IMG/VR virus record: IMGVR_UViG_3300042898_001439 | Span: 1-64,000 of that record | Direction: 5' to 3' (one strand) | From: a virus | Length of the DNA: 64,000 nucleotides | Shown: positions 51,488-62,217 of the stretch, in pieces | How the letters are laid out: the number at the start of each line of letters is the position of its first letter | Position numbering within the stretch: position 1 is the first letter of the stretch | The notes under the pieces: generated by a model | Told to the model about the DNA's origin: nothing | Databases searched by the model: none | Seen by the model: the letters and a program-made list of their open reading frames with translations, nothing else | Position numbers and translations under genes: made by a program

Positions 51488-53610
51488 CAGTCAAGGATTT
51501 CAATTTCAGCTCCAAGAGCTACAAGTTGTCTAATTTGGTCTTCGGTCATTTCAATTTCACCACCCATTTGAGCATAGGCTTCACCCATATAAGTTCTTGA
51601 AGCAAGAGTTTCATCAGGTCTAAAATTACCCATAATATCATAATCACCTCTTTGTCCAGTAACACCCATAGGTGCAGCTTCATAAAGGTTATCTGTAAAC
51701 GTTCTACGTTGAATCTCTCTTGCAGCCTGACTCTCTTTTTTATTTCTACCAAACCACGAACCAAGACTTACAAGATCACCCACAGTATTTGTAGCACTTT
51801 TAAAACCTTTTCCAAATGTAGAATAATCAGCATATCTATCTTTTAGATAGTCTTTACCCTTATCAACAAGGGCCCTCCCAATCTCTGGTGCAGCCTTTTT
51901 TAGACGATACATATCTTCATCCATAGGTTGACCACGTTTATTCTGAGTCATGTAGGCAATATCTTTCTTATCAAAAGGATTATTAGTTTCCCAAAACTTA
52001 GAAAAATCAGATGAAAGCTGTTGATCTGGAAGCATTGGTCCCATTTGTGTATTCTTAGGTTTAGAAGGCCACAAGGTACCATATTTGTCTAATTGACCTT
52101 TCGCGACTTCATAAGCAGCGTTATCTGCTACATTATCTACATCGTAGTTTCCATCAGCTCTGGCAGCTATCTCAGCATTCGCCAAGATTTCATCCATAGC
52201 CATCTGACCCATTCCAGATCTACCACTTGGAAAGCAGTTTGTTTTATCTTGACCCATACCTGATCCACCACTTGGAAAGCAGTTTGTTATGACTTGACCC
52301 ATACCTGATCCAGCACCTCTTCTAGCCGGTGCAGGGATATCTGAAACAAATCCAGCAGGAGCTGCTTGCTCATCAAGAGAGTATTCTCTCATTCCAGCAA
52401 TATCTGGACTAAGTGGTGCATCAGATAATCCAGCCGTTCTAGAATCAAAATCCATTTCATCTAAATACATATTACCCATTCCAGAGCCACCCTTTTGGTA
52501 TTCCATCATACCACCGTAAGCTTTAGCAAAGTTTTTAGCAAAGTTTGCTTTACGTCTCATCTCAGGTGAATACTTGCCCTCTGGTGCATCTAAAATCTTT
52601 TTGGCAGCTTCCTGTACACTAAGACCCATACGTGTAGCCTGTGCTTTAAAAGTGCCCTTCTTAGCAGGATCTAGTTCAATACCACCATCCTTAAAGTAAG
52701 CCATTGCAGTAAAAGGTATTCCACCTTTCTTATACTCCATTTGACCTCCACACTCATAGCAAGGCATACCACCTTGAGCATACATATCACCACCGTACAT
52801 CATGTTAGCCATAATCTTAGCTTGTACTTCTTGTGGTAATGCTTGAAATCCTTCATTTTGGGGTTCACCACCTTCTGCCCAAGTACGGAATCTTTTATGC
52901 CAGTAAAGGGGGCTAAACGGATCAGTAGCTTTAGCTGAGTTACGTCCACCCATTCTATCCCAAAAACGGTCTCTACGATTTTCATTACGGTGTTGGGTAA
53001 AGTCTTTCATACCCTTATAACCACCATGTACTACTTTGTACTTATCACCTTTTTTAGCAAGTACCATCCATTTCTTACCAGGACGTGTAGATTGTTTCTT
53101 TGTACCAACTTTAGTAAAACCTTGATTCTTATAACGCTGAGGTATACCACCATTACGCATTTCTTCCATTTCACCCTGTTCTTGAGCTTCAGGATTGTAC
53201 ATCATGTAATCATAGATAGCACCAGCACTATCATCCATTACGGCAAGCTTAGATGCTACCCACGGTTCAACTTCTGAGTTTGAATTAAGAAACTGTTGAA
53301 GCTTAGACATTTTATCAGTAACAGCAGCAATCTGACCTAGTGCCATTTCACCACCTTCATCCATCATTGGAAACTTATAGTCACCGTACATAATACCACC
53401 ATTAGCCATCATGCTCAAGTCTGCCATCATTTGGTTAACTGAGCCTTGTACTTCCATACCATCTTCCGCTTTACGGTAACCACCACCTCTTTTTTTATAA
53501 GTCTCAACTAACCATGACGAAGCATAAGCAGAAGGCCAAACATCAAACTTAGATTTTGCTTCTGATTTAACTCGTGCGTAGAGTTCGGGATTTGTAGGTT
53601 TGTTAGCCAT
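51487..53610 (-). CDS. Virion protein with tandem GSGMGQ repeats and CxxC (707 aa)
   Basis: The 707-residue Gly/Met/Lys-rich protein contains many Glu-Met-Gly-Gly motifs (FPMMDEGGEMALGQIA, EGGEPQNEGF) and a YECGG Cys pair (GGMPCYECGGQMEYKKGG). Near residues 435-470 a 15-residue unit, GSGMGQ-x-x-T-N-C-F-P-S-G, is tandemly repeated, matching a 45-base DNA repeat. The N terminus resembles short phage structural proteins (KFDVWPSAYASSWLVETYKK). A structural role is inferred from location. Confidence 0.65.
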   Translation of the reverse strand: MANKPTNPELYARVKSEAKSKFDVWPSAYASSWLVETYKKRGGGYRKAEDGMEVQGSVNQMMADLSMMANGGIMYGDYKFPMMDEGGEMALGQIAAVTDKMSKLQQFLNSNSEVEPWVASKLAVMDDSAGAIYDYMMYNPEAQEQGEMEEMRNGGIPQRYKNQGFTKVGTKKQSTRPGKKWMVLAKKGDKYKVVHGGYKGMKDFTQHRNENRRDRFWDRMGGRNSAKATDPFSPLYWHKRFRTWAEGGEPQNEGFQALPQEVQAKIMANMMYGGDMYAQGGMPCYECGGQMEYKKGGIPFTAMAYFKDGGIELDPAKKGTFKAQATRMGLSVQEAAKKILDAPEGKYSPEMRRKANFAKNFAKAYGGMMEYQKGGSGMGNMYLDEMDFDSRTAGLSDAPLSPDIAGMREYSLDEQAAPAGFVSDIPAPARRGAGSGMGQVITNCFPSGGSGMGQDKTNCFPSGRSGMGQMAMDEILANAEIAARADGNYDVDNVADNAAYEVAKGQLDKYGTLWPSKPKNTQMGPMLPDQQLSSDFSKFWETNNPFDKKDIAYMTQNKRGQPMDEDMYRLKKAAPEIGRALVDKGKDYLKDRYADYSTFGKGFKSATNTVGDLVSLGSWFGRNKKESQAAREIQRRTFTDNLYEAAPMGVTGQRGDYDIMGNFRPDETLASRTYMGEAYAQMGGEIEMTEDQIRQLVALGAEIEILD
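52223..52312. repeat. 45-base tandem repeat (two copies)
   Basis: The unit starting CCACTTGGAAAGCAGTTTGT occurs at 52223 and again at 52268, a period of 45 bases or 15 codons. The copies differ slightly at TTATC/ATGAC. They encode GMGQ...NCFPSG, so this is an in-frame duplication within the 707-residue protein. Confidence 0.8.
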
Positions 53611-53669
53611 AATTTAAAAACAATAAGTCCTCTATATAATTTCGTCTTTTTTTACTAGATTTCCAAACA

Positions 53670-56636
53670 TTAATCGTTACTAATAGCTTTTTGGTAAGCC
53701 TTTTGGAAATCTTTAAACGCTTCTTCTTTTGATTTGTACTTCAAAACTCCATTACCATTGTAGTTTTTTAACCAATAGTCAAATAATTCACGTGAGTTAC
53801 TTGGATCTGGTAGTGCTTTTGGTGACAAGGCATATCTATATCTAGCTGCAGCCATTGCAGCAACTGGATTATCTTCTCTAAGAAGCTTATTAAAGTCTTT
53901 CTTATCCGTTGGAAGATTCAGCTTTTTAAAGTTTTCAAACTGTCTTTGCTGTGCAGTATTATAAGCACCCTCATTACCTCTGCCAGTAAACATATCAGTT
54001 AATGCAATAGGGTCAATAGACATAAATGAAGATGTATAGTTTCTACCGTAAGCACTTGGATTCGTACCATATGTGTTTTCCATATATGCAGTAGCCTGTA
54101 GTAAATTCTCAACAGCTTTTCTATTCTTAGGATCTTCTAAGGCAACAATCTGATTGATACCGTAATCAATTTGTTCAGGTCTAGAAAGTTTTTTCCAATC
54201 TGTAGGTTTGGTTTTGGTCGCTGGTTCATCGGAAGAAGCCATAAAAGATTTAAAAGCATTTACTGCTGCATCCTTCATACCAGTAAAAAATGCTGGTTTA
54301 ATTCCTTCCGGCATCATAAAACCACCAAGTTGATATCCCTTTGGTGAATATGTAGTTGGTGAAGGTCTTTTATTTCTAGTATTCTTATACATAGGTGGAG
54401 AGTAAGTTGCTTTAACTGCACCATATGGTTCAGGTCTAAACTCACCAACACTACCATATCTGTTACCAACACCTACTCCAAGATCACCCTCAATACTAAA
54501 TCTACCACGATTAGCAAGCTCACGGTTATACTCAGCGTTAGCACCTGCGGTTAATCTAGGTCTAAGATTATTATAATCTAACTCATTACCCGTACCGGTA
54601 AATTCCGTGTAATCATTAGTCTGAAAGTTTACACCACCATAGGGTCCCCAAGAAAGATCTTCTTTTCTGTTATCAATAGGGTTGAATCTTTTACCTGCTT
54701 GTGCTCTAATACTGGCACCGCGTAAAGGATCTGCACCAAGTCTAACCATACCTTGTGTACCATACTTCTGATTATCATAATCTAAACCAGCTGCAATACC
54801 GGGACCTTGTTTAGTACCATATACTTCTCCGTAATACTTAGATTCATCTTTAGGATTCATCATATATCTAAAAGAAGCAATAGGAGAATTATACATAGAG
54901 TCATAACCAGCAGATGCTGACATTTGTCCACCTTGTTGGTATCGTACAGGCTTATATCCTTTCAACCAATCTTTTTGTAATATTCTACCTTCATCAATTG
55001 ATATCTGTTTATCAGCAATTTGACTCCACGGCTTATTTTTATATCTATTTCTCCAATTAGCGGAGCCTATTGGAACTTCAGCTATAAAGTTATCACCATA
55101 ATCTGCAGCAGTCTTAAACTTTGGTGTAAAGTATGGATTAGTTCCAAAACTTTTACTTGCTCTGAAAGTTTTTCCAGGAAAATATTCAACAGGAACATCT
55201 TGTTTAGCTCTAAATACTCTTGATTGCAAAGCATCTTCCATACCCTCTTGACCTATTCCTCTCCACATTGTATTTTCTGGAAGATTATATTGATATGCTT
55301 TTGGATTTAATCTCCACGCATTTCTTAAAGGTGTTTGTGTTGCAGCATAACTTGCTGCATCACCCATAATTTTCATTAATGGTTTTGCTACAGCTTTAAC
55401 CATTGGTGCAGCAACAACAGGTAGCACAGCATCAATCAAACCTTCACCCTCTATTCTACCAGTTGCAGGTGTAGCATAAGCACGTGCAGCAGCAATTCTA
55501 TCTTGCTGTAAACGTTGTTCTGCAGCTTGAATTTGCTGAGGACTAAAGAAATCCGGACGTATATATGGTTGTGGTATTTCAAGTCCAGCTTGAGCTCTTT
55601 TATGATTATAGTTAATTCTTTGACTGGAAGTCTTTTCTCTTTTAAATCTTGCCTTTTCAGAAGATGACATTTCTGATGTAGTCTTAGGAGTAGTAGAGTT
55701 TACTCTTTTACTTGGTCTGCATGCAGGATAAGGTCTACCGTCTTTGTCTTTACCAGAACGTCCGCAGTCTTTACCTGTCTTTACATCAACCCACTTCTCA
55801 GCAAACCATTGTTTTAGTCCACCAGAACCAAACTCTTCAAGATCTCCACCGTATTCTTTTTTAAAATATAAATCTTTAGAATGATTAGGATGTATTTGTG
55901 CATAACCATCTGGAAGATAATTTTCATAAGACATCTTTACAATAAAATCTTCTTTTTCTTTTTCATTCATAAATGGATTAAGAGAAAGTGCTGATCCAAC
56001 AAAGTTGTTAATCATGTCTTCAGCGCTCATTCTTGCAGTAGCAGGAATATTTCTATAGTTACCTTCCAAACTGGGCACAAATGCTTTTACTTCATGTGCA
56101 AGTCCTGCAAGATTTGAACCTATAAAACCTAATGCTTTTGCTGGAATTGTCGTAGGACCCATTGGATACGGTGCTAACTTATTAGCAATAGCATCAGCAG
56201 TATACATACCAGCAACAGTATGTCTAATATTATCTACCGGACCTTCACCTTCAGGTGCAACTTTTTGTGAAAGATCAGCAGCTCTACCTTTTGGGTCACC
56301 CAACATTTCATTAATTCTACCTTCAGCAGTTAAAGGTGTTTTACCCTGAGCAACATCAATTCTTGCTTGACGTATTTGTCTTGGTGTAAAAAAGTTAGGA
56401 CGAATAAAAGGTTGCGGTACTTGAGCACCAACTTGAGCCATTGGTATTTCAAACACCTGCTTACCAGGAAATTGATATTCACCACCCGGATACATCATCT
56501 GAGCATTACCCGTATCATCTATACCGTATACAGGAAAGTCTACATCCTTCATAGTAATTCTACCAGAAGGAATAATATTATACGGCTTCTTTACATCCGG
56601 AGAATATCTCTTGTATCCAAGTTTTGATTTCTTCAT
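53670..56636 (-). CDS. Multidomain virion protein: DUF5872-like, ART-like, barrel-like, lysozyme-like
   Basis: This 988-residue protein has several modules. Residues about 67-92 and 345-375 repeat a QPFIRPNFFTPRQI-type motif. Near 287 the CGRSGKDKDGRPYPACRP segment resembles DUF5872. Residues about 445-560 (NTMWRGIGQEG, KSFGTNPYFTP, KQISIDEGRIL) have the order of an ADP-ribosyltransferase R-S-E core; this is a weak match. Residues 575-775 are strand-rich and barrel-like. The C terminus (about 830-985) is lysozyme/transglycosylase-like: YMENTYGTNPSAYGRN and AAARYRYAL...YWLKNYNGNG, with Glu851 likely catalytic. It may help DNA entry by digesting the wall. Confidence 0.7.
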   Translation of the reverse strand: MKKSKLGYKRYSPDVKKPYNIIPSGRITMKDVDFPVYGIDDTGNAQMMYPGGEYQFPGKQVFEIPMAQVGAQVPQPFIRPNFFTPRQIRQARIDVAQGKTPLTAEGRINEMLGDPKGRAADLSQKVAPEGEGPVDNIRHTVAGMYTADAIANKLAPYPMGPTTIPAKALGFIGSNLAGLAHEVKAFVPSLEGNYRNIPATARMSAEDMINNFVGSALSLNPFMNEKEKEDFIVKMSYENYLPDGYAQIHPNHSKDLYFKKEYGGDLEEFGSGGLKQWFAEKWVDVKTGKDCGRSGKDKDGRPYPACRPSKRVNSTTPKTTSEMSSSEKARFKREKTSSQRINYNHKRAQAGLEIPQPYIRPDFFSPQQIQAAEQRLQQDRIAAARAYATPATGRIEGEGLIDAVLPVVAAPMVKAVAKPLMKIMGDAASYAATQTPLRNAWRLNPKAYQYNLPENTMWRGIGQEGMEDALQSRVFRAKQDVPVEYFPGKTFRASKSFGTNPYFTPKFKTAADYGDNFIAEVPIGSANWRNRYKNKPWSQIADKQISIDEGRILQKDWLKGYKPVRYQQGGQMSASAGYDSMYNSPIASFRYMMNPKDESKYYGEVYGTKQGPGIAAGLDYDNQKYGTQGMVRLGADPLRGASIRAQAGKRFNPIDNRKEDLSWGPYGGVNFQTNDYTEFTGTGNELDYNNLRPRLTAGANAEYNRELANRGRFSIEGDLGVGVGNRYGSVGEFRPEPYGAVKATYSPPMYKNTRNKRPSPTTYSPKGYQLGGFMMPEGIKPAFFTGMKDAAVNAFKSFMASSDEPATKTKPTDWKKLSRPEQIDYGINQIVALEDPKNRKAVENLLQATAYMENTYGTNPSAYGRNYTSSFMSIDPIALTDMFTGRGNEGAYNTAQQRQFENFKKLNLPTDKKDFNKLLREDNPVAAMAAARYRYALSPKALPDPSNSRELFDYWLKNYNGNGVLKYKSKEEAFKDFQKAYQKAISND

Positions 56637-59600
56637 CGAGGTGAATATTGTACTTTAACAGTAGCCAGATTCAAAAGAATGTGATTATTTCCACTAAAGT
56701 TCTTTCTAAACATAATGTGATTATGATAGTGTCTGAACTTCTTACGCTGATGCGGATCCTTAGTATAGTCTAGGTTTACAGTATTAAGATTTCTGATATA
56801 CCCATTAGGTTCAGTATTCCAAATAGTTCTACGTACAGTACTAAACTCACCACGGTCACTGGTAATATCCCAGAACTGATTAAATCTGTACTTATTCTCT
56901 TCCTTACTGTAAAGAATATCAATATCAGCAACGTTTACTCTCGGATAGGTGAGAATTGCAGCAGAGTTATTCTTAGGAGTAAGATTAAGTTTTAGCATAC
57001 CAGAAACCTGTTCAGAGTTATGTACAACAGCTCTGTCAAAATTGAAGTCTAGAACATGGTGCGCATCAGAACAGTTCTCTCTGTATTGATAAGCTTCTAT
57101 TTGGTATTCTACACTACGAAGTGTAGTTATAGTCACCCCTGTATTAGACAGAATCTCTACTTCAAAAGGGTAATCTGTTCCATAGAAGTTATTAAAGCTT
57201 TGGCAAGTGTCATTATGCAACCACAGCTTGTTATCCTTAATTGAGAAAAAGTGTGACTGCGAAGGAATCAAAAGATTTGGATGCCAGTCATGCAAAGAAA
57301 CCCAAGAGTTGCTTTTCAAGTCATAACTCAAAGTCCAAGAAGCTTCAGCAAAATAATTCGGATCCTGTAGGGTAACCGTTACAAGACGATTATTAGCAAG
57401 AGCAAACTGATTATCTCTAACATGCACAAGTTGTCCTTTAAACTCTGGACGAAGCATGTAGTCTTTCTTACTGAAGTATACAAGCTCCTCAGTACTATCA
57501 AAGATTACCGATGTTCCAACACCGTTTACAGAGTTATCAGTAAGCGGAAAATCCGGAAAGTCTTCAAGAATCATAAACGGCATGTAACGTGATAACCACC
57601 ATTTCATACCAGTTCTTGAAATCTCTTTTAACCCTTCAGAATACTGGAAAATCTTACCTTGTTTAGATGACATCCAGAATACACCGTATGGTGTAGATGT
57701 TGACCCAAACGTGCTTTGACAAGTACCATATTCATATCCTGAATCAGCAGCAAGCAAAGCTTGTGGTGCTCTGTCAAATACCTCAGCGTCACCCACAGAT
57801 ATCTTAGTACCCAAATCCAACTGAAGAGTATCCTGAGCTAAGAATCTCAAAGGCGGATGATTCTCCTGAAGAATTAAGAACGTTCCGTCAACATTGATCT
57901 TAATATTAGCAACACGGCTATCAAAATCATAAACATTATTAGTTAAGAAAACTTTCCAAGGATCTTTAATCTGCGTACTACTTGTAGACGGTAAAGAATA
58001 AATAGCTTTTGTAGGGTAGTAAATCTCACAATCTTCTGCTGTTACCGGATTGTAGTAGCGAGCTTGAAGAATAGAGTGAGTATACTTTTGAGTTGGGAAG
58101 TTAGAGATATTAAGAGTAAGGTCATACTTGTAGTAGTTACCAGTAGTAATAATCTTAATATCAAACAGATCTTCTAGTCTTGTGTATTCTTTATGATCAT
58201 AGTGACGAGTTTCAGGTCTATCATCATGATCTCTATGTGCAGTATTAAACTCAGACTCTACAAAGAAGTCTTTAATACCAGAGCTAAACAAGTAGATGTA
58301 ACCGTATCTAATTCCAAAACCTATACTATTAACTAGACTTCTATTCATGTCTAAGTTATGAAGATTCGAGGGAAGAGTTGCTGCATCAGGAATAGTTTCT
58401 CTATTCTGTTGTGCAATGCTACTACTAAACAATCCTGAAACCCAGTTAGATATATTGTCACCGATTCCAGTAAAGAACTCTTCAAGCTCCCATCTTTCTG
58501 TGTTCATCCAATATGTTGGGAACGGAACGTTAATATACTTTGTATAGTCATATACGGTTCCGTCTGGCTGATCTGTCATCCAGTTATTAAAAAAGAACAT
58601 TGTATTCTTCTCTGTATAACGGTTGATGTAAATGTCACCACCAAATACTAATGGAGAAGTAAACTTCTGTCCATTTTGTACAAATCCAGGAATTACAAAT
58701 CTGCAACCAGTTGGAAGAATAATAGTACTATCAATCTGACCATATTGATTCTCGTAATCAATCTTCATTGCACCATAGTGCGAAGAAATATTACGAACCT
58801 TTTCATCAAATGGATTCTTCCAAGAACGTGATTCTCCAACAGTGTAACGAGAATCATCTACAATAGTAGGATGCTGTAGATCACTACCAGTTTTAAATAC
58901 TACAGTTCTAGTTCTGTAAAGGTTATTCACAGAAATCCTATTTTCAAACTGTTGAAGCTGAGGATATACATAAGCAGATTCTGAAATCAACCTACGGGTA
59001 TTACCTACCGGTGCCTTCTTAAACTGATTATAAAACCCATAAGCAACATGTTGTAAAGCATGCTGTCTGTACTGAAGAAAATCATAAAACTTATCAAGGT
59101 AATCATTTGTACCCTCAGTTAGTCCTTGAATAATGGCAGGAATAGCTGCTGCAAATCTCAAAGGTTGAGGTAAATCATTAAGATCGGAACTTTCAATATT
59201 TTGTGTTAAAAAACCAAGTGATGCCCATTGAGCAGCACCTGAAGGATCAAGCAAAGTGCCAAGTGTAGTAGCCCATCTATCAAGAGTTCCTGCAGAGGGA
59301 GGAAGAAGTCCACCTCTTATTATACTTGGAATATTTGGTAATGTAAATGTTCTTTGACCTCTTAAGTGTTTATCCAACTTGCCAAGACCTAAAAGCAAAG
59401 AAACCAAAGCTGTAAGGTTTCTAATAATTACATGCTTGGGGTGCTCACTTGGTTCAATGAACTTACCTTTTGCTTTACCGTATGCTTCACCATAAACCTT
59501 AAGTTCTGTAGCGGACAAGAACGTTTTGTTAAAACCAAACTCAGGTGAGTGAAAAGAAAAGTATCTCTTGTTATTCTTATAGGTATCTAGCTCTTCAACC

Positions 59601-61336
59601 TGGTGGTTGTTAAGTGCGGTTCCACCCTTTACAAAGTTTGTAGAAAGGAACGGATCTTTTCTTAGATCATTAAATGGATAGTTTGTAAAAAGAATAGTTT
59701 GATCATCTTCTTCTCTCTCACCAGGCAACTGGTAAGTACCCATGTTATTAATGAGACCCTTGGCAAGAATAGTTTTATTACCAAGTCTTGATCCTCTAAG
59801 AATCTCATACCCTACAATAGAAGTAATACGATTACCATCATTATCTACAGGAACGGTAATATTGGTAAAGTCAATACCAAGAACTACAATCTTAGTTCCA
59901 TCAGTATTATGTCTAGGAATCAACCCATCATCTGGAAACTTGTGATGTCTAATAGGTTTACCACACAATTCAGCCCAACGTTCTGGTTTGTTATCAGGAT
60001 ATCTTTCTGTAGATTCCCAGTAACCCATCTCACCTCTTCCAATAATCTTACCTCCATCAGAGAGTAATTCTGTCTGTGCAGAAGTAATTGTAGCAGTATT
60101 GTAGTTCTGCCAACGCTTACTCTTATTAGAATAAATTACGTCATTACCAACAACATTCTCTAAATCAGATGGTAATGCAGCTCTTCCAGGAATATGGTAT
60201 GCAAGTGATCTTTCACCTGTATTGTAAACCCAGCGAATAAAGAAGGCATATTGCTCATCACGCATGTAACCACGGTTACTACCATTCTGATAGTAATCTG
60301 CTGGATACTCTACAGCAACCCATCTGCTCTTAATTTTATTTGCTTGAGACTGATAGTTGAAGTTAAAACGCTCATATACCCCTGTTCTAATAAGATAGTT
60401 TCCGGTTGGAAACATTGTATCAGACTTCTCATATACAGCATTAAGAATAGGAATTCTAGACAGCTCAACAGTTACAAGAGAAATTGCAACATTATCAACA
60501 CTAATGATATTCTGATTTGTACTATAGTAACCTAAGATCTTAGCATCAGCTTGTAAAGTCTTAGTATTACTAATAATTACAAGTTCGTATTCTTCAAAAG
60601 CTTCTGTCTCTAAACCTGTAATCTTAATCTCAAAAGAACCGTTTGCATTATCATGATCAAACAATGATAAAACATTAGACAAAGCAATATAGTCTGTTAC
60701 TCGTTGTCCGTTGATTGAGTAGGCGATGGCCGCTTGATATGAGCCATTATATAAAGTGCCAGCATTGTCTCCTCTTCCCATTGAAATACATGGTACTTTA
60801 AAGAGAGGAGCCAAACGTAAGGCTTCACAATTGAGTTCATCTGTTGGGGTATTTACCACACAGTCATTAACTACAGTTCTTGTAGTTATGTACGGAGGGT
60901 TATTAATATTCAGTGTGCGTGATGGATTCTTTCCATCATCCCAATAGATCTGCCTACTGCAGTCAAAGTTCTCCCTAGAGGCTCCTGTAATAAGATGATT
61001 CTTATCAAATGCTAAGCATGAGGCGTTAACAATTTTAGTATAAGTGCAAGTAGCTTCTTTAAAATAACCAATCTCACTATTGTTGTTATCCGTAGAAAAT
61101 ATTACCCACTCATCATCTGTGATATGGATTGTACCTATAACTGTGTATGGAGCTTGTGCACAGAACTTATTAGAAGGTTCATTAGATAATACACCTACAT
61201 CACCCTGAAATGAAGAGTTCACAGCATTACGTGCGTGTGACCAAGAACCATCAGGGTGAAACAGATCGGCATTATCTTTCACCATCCCCTTGTTAAAGGC
61301 AATGGGTGATGTTCCTTCTTGATTCTGTTTAGCCAT
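56633..61336 (-). CDS. Muzzle/P22 gp10-like tail protein
   Basis: The 1,567-residue beta-rich protein begins SPIAFNKGMVKDNADLFHPD and continues SHARNAVNSSFQGDVGVLSN. This is the start typical of the phage tail-stabilisation (P22 gp10) family in its crAss form, called the muzzle protein in the phicrAss001 virion. It should form the end of the tail tube. Its size and place before the ring-type genes match. It overlaps the next gene by four bases (ATGA). Confidence 0.82.
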   Translation of the reverse strand: MAKQNQEGTSPIAFNKGMVKDNADLFHPDGSWSHARNAVNSSFQGDVGVLSNEPSNKFCAQAPYTVIGTIHITDDEWVIFSTDNNNSEIGYFKEATCTYTKIVNASCLAFDKNHLITGASRENFDCSRQIYWDDGKNPSRTLNINNPPYITTRTVVNDCVVNTPTDELNCEALRLAPLFKVPCISMGRGDNAGTLYNGSYQAAIAYSINGQRVTDYIALSNVLSLFDHDNANGSFEIKITGLETEAFEEYELVIISNTKTLQADAKILGYYSTNQNIISVDNVAISLVTVELSRIPILNAVYEKSDTMFPTGNYLIRTGVYERFNFNYQSQANKIKSRWVAVEYPADYYQNGSNRGYMRDEQYAFFIRWVYNTGERSLAYHIPGRAALPSDLENVVGNDVIYSNKSKRWQNYNTATITSAQTELLSDGGKIIGRGEMGYWESTERYPDNKPERWAELCGKPIRHHKFPDDGLIPRHNTDGTKIVVLGIDFTNITVPVDNDGNRITSIVGYEILRGSRLGNKTILAKGLINNMGTYQLPGEREEDDQTILFTNYPFNDLRKDPFLSTNFVKGGTALNNHQVEELDTYKNNKRYFSFHSPEFGFNKTFLSATELKVYGEAYGKAKGKFIEPSEHPKHVIIRNLTALVSLLLGLGKLDKHLRGQRTFTLPNIPSIIRGGLLPPSAGTLDRWATTLGTLLDPSGAAQWASLGFLTQNIESSDLNDLPQPLRFAAAIPAIIQGLTEGTNDYLDKFYDFLQYRQHALQHVAYGFYNQFKKAPVGNTRRLISESAYVYPQLQQFENRISVNNLYRTRTVVFKTGSDLQHPTIVDDSRYTVGESRSWKNPFDEKVRNISSHYGAMKIDYENQYGQIDSTIILPTGCRFVIPGFVQNGQKFTSPLVFGGDIYINRYTEKNTMFFFNNWMTDQPDGTVYDYTKYINVPFPTYWMNTERWELEEFFTGIGDNISNWVSGLFSSSIAQQNRETIPDAATLPSNLHNLDMNRSLVNSIGFGIRYGYIYLFSSGIKDFFVESEFNTAHRDHDDRPETRHYDHKEYTRLEDLFDIKIITTGNYYKYDLTLNISNFPTQKYTHSILQARYYNPVTAEDCEIYYPTKAIYSLPSTSSTQIKDPWKVFLTNNVYDFDSRVANIKINVDGTFLILQENHPPLRFLAQDTLQLDLGTKISVGDAEVFDRAPQALLAADSGYEYGTCQSTFGSTSTPYGVFWMSSKQGKIFQYSEGLKEISRTGMKWWLSRYMPFMILEDFPDFPLTDNSVNGVGTSVIFDSTEELVYFSKKDYMLRPEFKGQLVHVRDNQFALANNRLVTVTLQDPNYFAEASWTLSYDLKSNSWVSLHDWHPNLLIPSQSHFFSIKDNKLWLHNDTCQSFNNFYGTDYPFEVEILSNTGVTITTLRSVEYQIEAYQYRENCSDAHHVLDFNFDRAVVHNSEQVSGMLKLNLTPKNNSAAILTYPRVNVADIDILYSKEENKYRFNQFWDITSDRGEFSTVRRTIWNTEPNGYIRNLNTVNLDYTKDPHQRKKFRHYHNHIMFRKNFSGNNHILLNLATVKVQYSPR

Positions 61337-61353
61337 TTTTTATTTCTTTAGTA

Positions 61354-62217
61354 CTATACAGTCGGATAAGACTTAAACATATCTACGTACTTATGGTATT
61401 GTGCTTTACGGTTAACCTCCCAAAGCTTTTTCATCTCTGCAAAATCGGGGGTATTAACAATAGACAAAGCATTGTTTCTAGAACCTCTAAGACGTTGTTC
61501 TACAAGTGTAAGCTTCTGAACTACATCTTCACCGTTAATGTACATGTTCTCAAGAATGCGCTGCTTAATTGCATATTCATAGTATTCATTGATCATAGGA
61601 TGATCCATAACCTGAAGCTCACCGTTCTCATCTTCAAGAGCTCCTTGGTAGTTTATATAAAGCTTACCCGTCTGAAAGCTGGTATAAATAAACCCGCCAC
61701 GGATGTCTGCTTGATATTGTGCACTCCAACGTGTATTAGGACAATCTCCACTTACTGAACTAGAAGGTTTAATTCTTAGTGTCTGTAAACATTCATAAGT
61801 AACGGTCTTTGTTTTAAACTTTTGAATGAGCTGGTAGTAGTTACCACAATCAGATTGACAAACAGAGGTATTTACCGGACAATCATTAGCATCAAGCTCA
61901 ACTAAATTTGCATCAAGAATAACATCTTCAATATGAGTACCGGATAATACAGGCTCTAACCAAGTAGCTTTACTTGCAAGAAGAGCAAAGTTTAAAGTAT
62001 AAAAGTCTGACGGTAGTTTTGCTTTACCATGCTCAACATCAATAACAACTTCTTTCTGCTGATGAATTCTAAGACCAAGATCATAGTTTACTCTCAAAGC
62101 AACTTTAATAAGCTGCTGAGGCTCAATCATACCTTCAAGAGCATATGAGCTAAAGTCAACTGTTACATCCTCAAGCAGTTGATCAAATGAACGGTATTTA
62201 ACTGTGTACTGTGCCAT
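61354..62217 (-). CDS. Tail-ring/adaptor protein (gp4/gp11-like fold)
   Basis: The 287-residue protein has the layout of crassvirus ring or adaptor proteins. An N-terminal helical part (FSSYALEGMIEPQQLIKVAL) is followed by KAKLPSDFYTLNFALLA. A Cys-rich insertion (NDCPVNTSVCQSDCGNYYQL) comes next. The C-terminal GKLYINYQGALEDENGELQ and HPMINEYYEYAIKQRILENM are a signature of head-tail connector proteins. It would sit between portal and muzzle. It overlaps the next gene by one base. Confidence 0.72.
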   Translation of the reverse strand: MAQYTVKYRSFDQLLEDVTVDFSSYALEGMIEPQQLIKVALRVNYDLGLRIHQQKEVVIDVEHGKAKLPSDFYTLNFALLASKATWLEPVLSGTHIEDVILDANLVELDANDCPVNTSVCQSDCGNYYQLIQKFKTKTVTYECLQTLRIKPSSSVSGDCPNTRWSAQYQADIRGGFIYTSFQTGKLYINYQGALEDENGELQVMDHPMINEYYEYAIKQRILENMYINGEDVVQKLTLVEQRLRGSRNNALSIVNTPDFAEMKKLWEVNRKAQYHKYVDMFKSYPTV

